Below are positions 6,502 through 11,890 of a stretch of 11,890 nt of DNA, piece after piece (positions within the stretch are counted from its first letter, which is position 1; every line of letters begins with the position of its first letter). The DNA comes from Gammaproteobacteria bacterium HGW-Gammaproteobacteria-14 (GTDB taxonomy: Bacteria > Pseudomonadota > Gammaproteobacteria > Pseudomonadales > Alcanivoracaceae). Where the stretch lies: contig PGZG01000042.1 of assembly GCA_002840115.1 (NCBI GenBank), positions 1 to 11,890 on the forward strand, written 5' to 3'. The translations under genes and the position numbers were made by a program. Below the pieces are notes generated by a model. The model made no database searches. It saw only the letters and a list, made by a program, of their open reading frames with translations, and was not told where the DNA came from.

Positions 6502-7374
6502 ATGACCCTACTTTCTCTCCTTGAAGGCAGCCCGACACTGCTGATCGGGCTGGCCATGCTGGCCGGCCTTCTGGTAGGCAGTTTTCTCAATGTTGTTATC
6601 TATCGCCTGCCGGTAATGATGGAGCGCGCCTGGAAACAGGAAGCGCGCATGATGCTAGAACTACCGGAAGAACCTGACACCAGCACCTTTAATCTGGCCC
6701 TCCCCGCCTCAAGCTGCCCCCATTGCGGCCATAAAATCCGCTGGTATGAAAACGTACCCCTCATCAGCTGGCTGGTACTGCGAGGCAAGTGCTCGGCTTG
6801 CAGCGCGCCGATCAGCACACGCTACCCTATCATTGAGTGTGTCGCCGCAATTATGGCGGGCATTACCGCTTGGCAGGTCGGCTATAGCGACTGGCTGCCG
6901 GCGTTAATCATTGCTGGCTGGTGTTTGCTGGCACTGGCCATGATCGACTTCGATACCACCCTGTTACCCGACAGCATGACCTACCCTTTGCTTTGGGCTG
7001 GCCTGTTGTTGGCCGTGATGGGTATTTCTCCAGTTTCACTGACCGATGCAGTGATTGGTGCGGCGGCCGGTTATCTGACCCTGTGGTCCGTGTACTGGGC
7101 TTTCAAACTGCTCACCGGCAAGGAAGGCATGGGTTACGGCGACTTCAAATTGCTTGCTGCCCTCGGCGCCTGGCTGGGCTGGCAAATGCTACCGCTGGTT
7201 ATTGTCCTGTCCTCCCTCGTGGGAGCAGTGGTCGGCGGACTGCTGATGTTGAGCGGCCTGATTAAACGGGATCAGGGCATTCCCTTTGGCCCCTATCTGG
7301 CAGGAGCCGGTTGGTTGGCGCTACTCTGGGGTCAGGATATCGTCACTCTGTATCTGGGACTGTTTAAATACTGA
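6502..7374 (+). CDS. pilD: Prepilin leader peptidase / N-methyltransferase
   Basis: PilD is an inner-membrane bifunctional aspartic protease. It cuts the Gly-Phe bond of prepilins and methylates the new N-terminal Phe. At 290 residues it has the bifunctional layout. The N-terminal motif GSFLNVVIYRLP (26-37) is followed by a cytoplasmic zinc domain with C72, C75, C97 and C100 and the segment RYPIIE. The catalytic aspartates are in MIDFDTTLLPD (D149) and GYGDFKLLAALGAWLG (D214). Hydrophobic segments fill the C-terminal half. It lies 6 bp after pilC, and its TGA overlaps the ATG of coaE by one base. It should process both pilins of this locus and any type II pseudopilins encoded elsewhere. Confidence 0.97.
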   Translation: MTLLSLLEGSPTLLIGLAMLAGLLVGSFLNVVIYRLPVMMERAWKQEARMMLELPEEPDTSTFNLALPASSCPHCGHKIRWYENVPLISWLVLRGKCSACSAPISTRYPIIECVAAIMAGITAWQVGYSDWLPALIIAGWCLLALAMIDFDTTLLPDSMTYPLLWAGLLLAVMGISPVSLTDAVIGAAAGYLTLWSVYWAFKLLTGKEGMGYGDFKLLAALGAWLGWQMLPLVIVLSSLVGAVVGGLLMLSGLIKRDQGIPFGPYLAGAGWLALLWGQDIVTLYLGLFKY

Positions 7375-7997
7375 TGCTGGTTATTGGACTCACCGGAGGT
7401 ATTGGCAGTGGCAAAACCGCTGCCTCGGATTACCTCGCGGACAAGCAAATCACAGTGGTCGATGCCGATCTTGCATCGCGCATTATTGTTGAACCCGGCC
7501 AGCCTGCACTGGAGGCTATTCGCCAACGATTTGGCGAACAGGTCATTCAAGTGGACGGCTCTCTGGATCGCCGTGCTCTGCGAGAAATCGTTTTTGCGGA
7601 CAGCACAGCGCGACGAGACCTCGAAGGAATTACCCACCCAGCCATCGCCGCTGAAATTATTCGCCAGTTGCAGCAATCGTCCTCGCCCTACACCGTATTG
7701 GTTTCTCCGTTGCTGCTGGAAAGCAGCCAGCACACCTTGGTGCAGCGTATTCTACTCATTGATGTGCCGGAGGAGCTGCAGCTGGAGCGCACCATACACC
7801 GCGATGGCGTCGACGAAGCTCAGGTGCGAGCCATCATGGCGGCACAGATGTCCCGGGAAGACAAACGCCGCCGGGCCGATGACATTGTGGTGAACGATAC
7901 CGACCTGACCCAATTGCACCGTCAGCTGGACAAGCTCCACCAGCAGTATCTGAAGATGGCCGCAGGCAATGATGGAGTCTCTCATGGCAAAACCTGA
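7374..7997 (+). CDS. coaE: Dephospho-CoA kinase
   Basis: CoaE phosphorylates the 3'-hydroxyl of dephospho-CoA with ATP, the last step of coenzyme A synthesis, in the cytosol. Its 207 residues fit the family. The P loop is GLTGGIGSGKT (5-15). VVDADLASR (28-36) holds the conserved aspartates. The THPAI segment, the PLLLE segment, the arginine-rich lid QMSREDKRRRADD and the terminal VVNDTD (usually IxNxG) follow in order. The start overlaps the pilD stop (TGATG), so it is translated in the pilus operon. pilD-coaE-yacG is also the order in Pseudomonas. Confidence 0.96.
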   Translation: MLVIGLTGGIGSGKTAASDYLADKQITVVDADLASRIIVEPGQPALEAIRQRFGEQVIQVDGSLDRRALREIVFADSTARRDLEGITHPAIAAEIIRQLQQSSSPYTVLVSPLLLESSQHTLVQRILLIDVPEELQLERTIHRDGVDEAQVRAIMAAQMSREDKRRRADDIVVNDTDLTQLHRQLDKLHQQYLKMAAGNDGVSHGKT

Positions 7998-8169
7998 TGC
8001 GCATATCTATGCCTGCCCCCAATGTCGCAAACCGGTTCAATGGCGCAGCGACAACCCCTGGCGACCGTTCTGCTCGGAACGCTGCAAGTTGATCGACCTC
8101 GGAGACTGGGCTGCTGAACGCCATGCGATTCCCGGCAATAGCCCATCAGCAGAGGACGAGGAGTTCTGA
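7984..8169 (+). CDS. yacG: DNA gyrase inhibitor YacG (DUF329 zinc protein)
   Basis: YacG is a small zinc-binding protein that in Escherichia coli binds GyrB and inhibits DNA gyrase. This copy is 61 residues. The zinc site CPQC (11-14) and C30, C34 is complete, and the core WRPFCSERCKLIDLGDWAAE is the family hallmark. I chose the ATG at 7984, which has GGAG at 7974-7977, over the ATG pair at 7969/7972, which would add five residues not usual in the family. The start overlaps the end of coaE by 14 bases. zapD (yacF), which separates coaE and yacG in E. coli, is absent here. The tail after IPG is acidic and not conserved. Confidence 0.94.
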   Translation: MAKPDAHIYACPQCRKPVQWRSDNPWRPFCSERCKLIDLGDWAAERHAIPGNSPSAEDEEF

Positions 8170-8226
8170 AGCTCCGGGCGCTATTGATTCAGCGGTTTCC
8201 AAGCTATTTCCTTGAAAAAGCAGCGA

Positions 8227-9183
8227 TCACCAAAAACCCCGAATGCCTGCTATCCCGCGTGCGCCATGCTGACGGGCCGTATCAAGGTCTGCTCTGCCAA
8301 TACCACCCAGAGCGTATATTGCGCAGGGTTGACCAATCACCAACTCCGCAAAGCGCGGCCAACCCATAACCTCCGCATCCGGGTGTGTCGGGGTAGGCAT
8401 CACCGGTGACAGAGTCACCATGTCGGCTTGCAAGCGAAGCGCCTGTTGCAACTCATCGTACGAATGGCAAGACACCGACAGGAAAGGCACCGAAGGACGC
8501 TCAAGACAGCAAGCAGCCACCGCTGACGTCAGGTGCAACCCGTCAGCCTCCAAAAGCTCCATCAGGGCCTGGTCATCAGCGATCAACGACAAAGCCCCGG
8601 CATGCCGGCAAATTGCAACCGCCTCGGTAAGTGCAACCCGGTCCTTCATAGCGCGCAAATAAACCAACCCGCAGCCACCATGAATAGCCTTCTGCAAACG
8701 CTCCTGCCAATTCACCGGTAGTGACGCTGGCATGACCAGCATCTGATCAGACAGCTGCAGAGCCGAAACTATGGGGCGGTTCGCCGCAGGGAATTCCAAC
8801 ACCGATAGTTGGTGCAGAGGAAACCAATCCACCGCCTGCCCTTCGCGGCCATGGGGCTCACCCTGCCAGTCGATAACTTCACGAAAAAACAATCGCACCC
8901 GTAAATCAGGATAGCGGTGGTCCACCGTCATAAACGGCCGACTACCGCCCACCTGAATGCCCAGCTCTTCATCCAGCTCTCGCACCAACGCCGCATGCAA
9001 GTCTTCACCAGGCTCAACCTTGCCGCCAGGAAATTCCCAGCGCCCCCCCTGATGTTTGTGTGACGGGCGTCTGGCCAATAGCAAGGCACCGTCAGCACTG
9101 CGAATCACCGCCGCCACCACATCAAGACGCGGCAACGCCTCCGCTACAGCCGCGGCTACAGGATCAGGTACGGTATTCGGCAT
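8227..9183 (-). CDS. mutT: Nudix hydrolase (MutT-type) fused to a ThiE-like domain
   Basis: The 318-residue protein has two parts. Residues about 20-145 form a MutT-type Nudix domain with a perfect box G54-x5-E60-x7-REL-x-EE-x-G-I (54-76). It is expected to hydrolyse oxidised nucleotides such as 8-oxo-dGTP and so prevent transversions. Residues about 155-318 resemble thiamine-phosphate synthase (LRAMKD, GLHLTS, VSCHSYDEL, LSPVMPTPTHP, YALGGI), but several ThiE active-site residues appear changed. This fusion is known in gammaproteobacteria beside argJ and secA. The ATG at 9183 overlaps the end of argJ by 20 bp, so it is co-transcribed with argJ. Nudix activity is likely; the role of the second domain is unknown. 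Confidence 0.93.
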   Translation of the reverse strand: MPNTVPDPVAAAVAEALPRLDVVAAVIRSADGALLLARRPSHKHQGGRWEFPGGKVEPGEDLHAALVRELDEELGIQVGGSRPFMTVDHRYPDLRVRLFFREVIDWQGEPHGREGQAVDWFPLHQLSVLEFPAANRPIVSALQLSDQMLVMPASLPVNWQERLQKAIHGGCGLVYLRAMKDRVALTEAVAICRHAGALSLIADDQALMELLEADGLHLTSAVAACCLERPSVPFLSVSCHSYDELQQALRLQADMVTLSPVMPTPTHPDAEVMGWPRFAELVIGQPCAIYALGGIGRADLDTARQHGARGIAGIRGFW

Positions 9184-10456
9184 TGATCTTCACATAGTCA
9201 TAACTGAAGTCGCAGGTCCAAACCGTGGCGCTGCCTTGCCCTGCACCCAGTTGCACACGAATGGCGATATCGCCCTGCGCCATCACCGCTGCGCCTTGGG
9301 CCTCCTGATAACCGGCCGCCACCGCGCCGTTGGCAACAATCTGAACATCATCTAACCAGATACAGACCTGCGACACATCCAGCGCGGCAATCGGCGCACG
9401 CCCAACTGCAGCAAGAATGCGTCCCCAGTTAGGATCGCTGGCAAACAATGCTGTTTTTACCAACGGCGAGTGGGCAATGGTTTCGGCGACCACACGGGCA
9501 TCCGCATCACTGGCCGCCTGCGTCACTTCCACGGCAACAAATTTGGTCGCCCCTTCTCCGTCACGAACAATGGCCTGCGCCAACTCCACGAACACATCCT
9601 GCAGCGCTCCAAACAAAGTAGCCGCCTCCGGGCTGTCTTCCTGCACCGCAGTGTCCATGGCCGCCCCCGTCGCCACCAGCATGCAGGCATCATTAGTCGA
9701 GGTGTCACCATCAATACTAATGCAGTTAAACGAAGCCCCGGCCAGAGCTGTCACCCAGCGCTGCAACAGCGGCTGCTCAATAGCGGCATTGGTGGCGATA
9801 AAACCCAGCATAGTGGCCATATTCGGCTTGATCATGCCGGCACCCTTGGCGATGCCAGTGATGGTGATTGGCGCTCCCCGCAACTCAATACGACGTGAAA
9901 CAATTTTCGGACGGGTATCGGTGGTCATAATACCCTCCGCCGCCAGCCCCCAGCCGTGTTCATCCAGCGCCTCAATAGCCAGCGGCAAACCGCGCTCAAA
10001 CGGTGGCAGGGTAAACAGCTCACCTATTACACCAGTGGAAAAAGGCAGGACCTGAGTGTTATCACAGCCAGTAAGCTGAGCGAGCAACTCACAGCTTGCC
10101 AGACAGTTCGTCATTCCGGCTTCTCCAGTGCCCGCATTGGCATAACCGGTATTGATCATCAGGTAACGGGGCGACGCTGATTGCAAATGCTGCTTCGCCA
10201 CCTGCACTGGAGCGGCACAAAACCGATTCAGGGTAAACACACCTGCTGTACGAGCCTGGGGCGCCAACTCAAACACCACCAAGTCATAACGATTGGGTTT
10301 TTTGATGCCAGCCCGGACTGCAGACACCCGAATACCACCGACGGGCAACCAGGATATCGGAGCTGTCCCATTCTTTTCAGTGACGTTTTTTTCAGTGGCA
10401 TTGTCTTTAGTGGCACTGTTTTTAGTGCCTTTACCTTCAGTGCTATTCATCACCAT
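9164..10456 (-). CDS. argJ: Glutamate N-acetyltransferase / amino-acid acetyltransferase
   Basis: ArgJ moves the acetyl group from N-acetylornithine to glutamate in the cyclic arginine pathway; many forms also make acetylglutamate from acetyl-CoA. The 430-residue precursor cuts itself at Ala214-Thr215 in KPNMATMLGFIATN, and the new N-terminal Thr is the nucleophile. Other family segments are GVFTLNRFCAAPV (72-84), STGVIGE (140-146), SIDGDTSTND (247-256), EGATKF (301-306) and ASDPNWGRI (339-347). Residues 5-29 form a tandem 5-residue repeat, an extension not expected in the family; typical homology begins near residue 33. The ATG at 10456 has an AGGA site at 7 bp spacing, and the ATG at 10450 is also possible. 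It overlaps mutT downstream. Confidence 0.96.
   Translation of the reverse strand: MVMNSTEGKGTKNSATKDNATEKNVTEKNGTAPISWLPVGGIRVSAVRAGIKKPNRYDLVVFELAPQARTAGVFTLNRFCAAPVQVAKQHLQSASPRYLMINTGYANAGTGEAGMTNCLASCELLAQLTGCDNTQVLPFSTGVIGELFTLPPFERGLPLAIEALDEHGWGLAAEGIMTTDTRPKIVSRRIELRGAPITITGIAKGAGMIKPNMATMLGFIATNAAIEQPLLQRWVTALAGASFNCISIDGDTSTNDACMLVATGAAMDTAVQEDSPEAATLFGALQDVFVELAQAIVRDGEGATKFVAVEVTQAASDADARVVAETIAHSPLVKTALFASDPNWGRILAAVGRAPIAALDVSQVCIWLDDVQIVANGAVAAGYQEAQGAAVMAQGDIAIRVQLGAGQGSATVWTCDFSYDYVKINAEYRT
10370..10444 (-). repeat. Five 15-bp tandem repeats at the 5' end of argJ
   Basis: On the minus strand five degenerate 15-base units lie in frame: AGCACTGAAGGTAAA, GGCACTAAAAACAGT, GCCACTAAAGACAAT, GCCACTGAAAAAAAC and GTCACTGAAAAGAAT. 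They encode STEGK, GTKNS, ATKDN, ATEKN and VTEKN. The CACTRAA core is kept in all five. The unit is a multiple of three, so copy-number change would not break argJ. Confidence 0.9.
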
Positions 10457-10510
10457 GCCCTCTTCCTGGAACGCTCTCTAATACTGAAACACCTTTCCCC
10501 GAAACGAAAG

Positions 10511-10538
10511 AATGGGCACCACCTGCGTGATGCCCATT
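10511..10538 (-). terminator. Hairpin after secA, possible terminator or attenuator
   Basis: AATGGGCA (10511-10518) pairs perfectly with TGCCCATT (10531-10538). Extending inward on the minus strand, ATCAC can pair with GTGGT with one G-U, leaving a 4-base loop. The following minus-strand sequence is CTTTCGTTTC, only partly T-rich. It lies 45 bp behind the secA stop and 54 bp before the argJ start, so it may end secA transcripts in full or in part. No clear sigma-70 promoter for argJ is seen in the remaining space. Confidence 0.55.
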
Positions 10539-10583
10539 CAATGCGAGGATCAGTCTACACCGCCACGCCCCTCACCCTGAATG

Positions 10584-11890
10584 TCAGACGTCGAGTTTAC
10601 CGTGGCAGTGCTTGTATTTTTTGCCTGATCCACAGGGGCAGGGCTCATTACGACCAACCTTGGGAAACTCACGGACCACGGGCTGGGCTCCCGCCAAACC
10701 CTGCGCAGGCGCAGCATTTGAATCACCTGCCAGAGGTGGTGTCACTGCACGCATGGATTCGGCCAAACGCTTGGCCTCTTCGGCACGCTGACGCTCCATT
10801 TGTTCCAGCTCATCGTTACGGCGCATTTCCAGAGTATGTAGCACACGAATCAGCTGATGCTGAATCTGATTCATCATATGCTGGAACAGCTCGAACGCTT
10901 CACGCTTGTATTCCTGCTTGGGGTTTTTCTGCGCATAACCACGCAAGTGAATACCTTGACGCAATTGATCCATGCTTGCCAGATGATCTTTCCAGTGACG
11001 ATCCAGCACCTGCAGCATGATATGACGTTCGACCTTGCGCATTTCATTAGCGTCAAAACCACGCTCAAGCAGCTCTCTTTCCTTACGACTGTAATACTCA
11101 GCCATCAACTCAGTGACACGATCCACAACACCATCAATGTGCAGTTGGCTGTCACTACTCAGCCACTGCTGCACCGGTATGCGACACTGGAATTCAGCCT
11201 CTAACGTCCGCTCCAGGCCGGGAATATCCCATTGCTGTTCAACAGAACCCGGCGGCATATGGTCATGCACAACTTCCGTGACTACATCCACACGAATAGA
11301 GCTGACGCTATTGGAAAGATCATCTGCATTGAGGATCTCATCACGCTGGTGATAAACCACCCGGCGCTGGTCATTGGCAACGTTATCGTATTCCAACAGA
11401 TTTTTACGAATATCGAAGTTACGTGCTTCTACTTTACGTTGTGCATTTTCTATGGCACGTGTCACCCAGCGATGCTCAATAGCTTCGCCTTTTTCCATTC
11501 CAAGGGATCGCATCATGCTGCGAATACGATCCGACGCAAAAATCCGCATCAGATCATCTTCCATGGAGAGGAAGAATCGCGTGTAACCAGGGTCGCCCTG
11601 ACGCCCGGCCCGACCACGCAGCTGATTATCGATCCTCCGGGATTCATGACGTTCAGTGCCGATAATATGCAAACCACCGGCCTCCAACACTTTTTGCTGA
11701 TCTGCTTTCCAGGACTGCTCCACCGCCGCCAGCTCCTGCGGTGACGGGTTTTCCAGTTTGGCGATGGCTTCCTGAAGGTTGCCACCGAGAACAATATCGG
11801 TACCACGGCCAGCCATATTGGTCGCAATGGTTACCGCTCCCGGGCGACCGGCCTGAGCAATAATTTCTGCCTCTTTACGGTGGAATTTGG
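10584..11890 (-). CDS. secA: Preprotein translocase ATPase SecA, C-terminal half (runs off the window)
   Basis: SecA is the motor that pushes unfolded preproteins through the SecYEG channel at the inner membrane. The last 434 residues are visible, about half of the usual 900. They begin in the second nucleotide-binding domain (EAEIIAQAGRPGAVTIATN, then MAGRGTDIVLGGN). The ATP-sensing arginine-finger segment GTERHESRRIDNQLRGRAGR follows, then the helical scaffold (LLEYDNVANDQRRVVYHQRD; VLDRHWKDHLASMDQLRQGI). A Glu/Arg-rich linker leads to the C-terminal zinc finger CPCGSGKKYKHCHGK, which binds SecB and the ribosome. The frame is intact to the window edge. argJ and mutT follow on the same strand. 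Confidence 0.97.
   Translation of the reverse strand, partial: KFHRKEAEIIAQAGRPGAVTIATNMAGRGTDIVLGGNLQEAIAKLENPSPQELAAVEQSWKADQQKVLEAGGLHIIGTERHESRRIDNQLRGRAGRQGDPGYTRFFLSMEDDLMRIFASDRIRSMMRSLGMEKGEAIEHRWVTRAIENAQRKVEARNFDIRKNLLEYDNVANDQRRVVYHQRDEILNADDLSNSVSSIRVDVVTEVVHDHMPPGSVEQQWDIPGLERTLEAEFQCRIPVQQWLSSDSQLHIDGVVDRVTELMAEYYSRKERELLERGFDANEMRKVERHIMLQVLDRHWKDHLASMDQLRQGIHLRGYAQKNPKQEYKREAFELFQHMMNQIQHQLIRVLHTLEMRRNDELEQMERQRAEEAKRLAESMRAVTPPLAGDSNAAPAQGLAGAQPVVREFPKVGRNEPCPCGSGKKYKHCHGKLDV

Noticed and set aside
8170..8226. Possible bidirectional terminator between yacG and mutT
   Set aside because: Only a 4-bp pairing (CGCT/AGCG) and no T run could be found in the 57-bp convergent gap.
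10181..11020. A 279-codon plus-strand open frame antisense to argJ and secA
   Set aside because: It lies entirely opposite two clear conserved genes, has odd His/Pro/Cys-rich composition, crosses the gap between them, and resembles no family I know.
1..11890. CRISPR array, transposon, prophage, toxin-antitoxin or defence system
   Set aside because: Nearly all sequence is accounted for by conserved housekeeping and pilus genes, and the gaps contain no spaced direct repeats, transposase fragments or unknown gene pairs.

Overview
The window is about 11.9 kb of densely coding chromosomal DNA from a gammaproteobacterium outside the Enterobacterales. The evidence is the order nadC - type IV pilin - pilB - pilC - pilD - coaE - yacG, followed by convergent secA - argJ - mutT. 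This mixes blocks familiar from Pseudomonas (nadC next to pilA; secA-argJ-mutT) with the enterobacterial nadC-ppdD-hofBC...coaE-yacG-mutT-secA neighbourhood. I cannot name a genus; marine lineages such as Spongiibacteraceae or Alcanivorax-like groups would fit.

Layout. At the left edge is the 3' two-thirds of a sodium:alanine symporter gene (1-915, +). It overlaps nadC (902-1771, +), the quinolinate phosphoribosyltransferase of NAD synthesis. Two paralogous type IV pilin genes follow on the minus strand (1800-2234 and 2591-3028). Each has its own sigma-54 (-24/-12) promoter, and the second is followed by a strong intrinsic terminator. The pilus assembly genes diverge from them on the plus strand: pilB (ATPase), pilC (inner-membrane platform) and pilD (prepilin peptidase), then coaE (last step of coenzyme A synthesis) and yacG (zinc protein, gyrase inhibitor). 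All five are packed with gaps of 6 bp or less, or overlaps, and look like one operon. Convergent to them on the minus strand, in transcription order, are secA (3' half, runs off the right edge), argJ and a MutT/Nudix protein fused to a ThiE-like domain.

How it works together. PilD removes the 7-residue leaders of both pilins. PilB and PilC polymerise them into a pilus. The retraction ATPase, the secretin and the PilS/PilR regulators are not in the window. The sigma-54 promoters imply control of the pilins by a PilR-type activator, separate from the housekeeping expression expected for pilBCD-coaE-yacG. CoaE, YacG, MutT, ArgJ, NadC and SecA are housekeeping functions.

Novelty. I see no CRISPR array, transposon, phage gene, toxin-antitoxin pair, RNA gene or unknown defence-like system; this is mostly ordinary conserved chromosome. 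The points worth a second look are the duplicated pilins with matching sigma-54 promoters but contrasting codon usage, a 15-bp in-frame tandem repeat that extends the N terminus of ArgJ, and the apparently inactivated ThiE-like half of the Nudix fusion.
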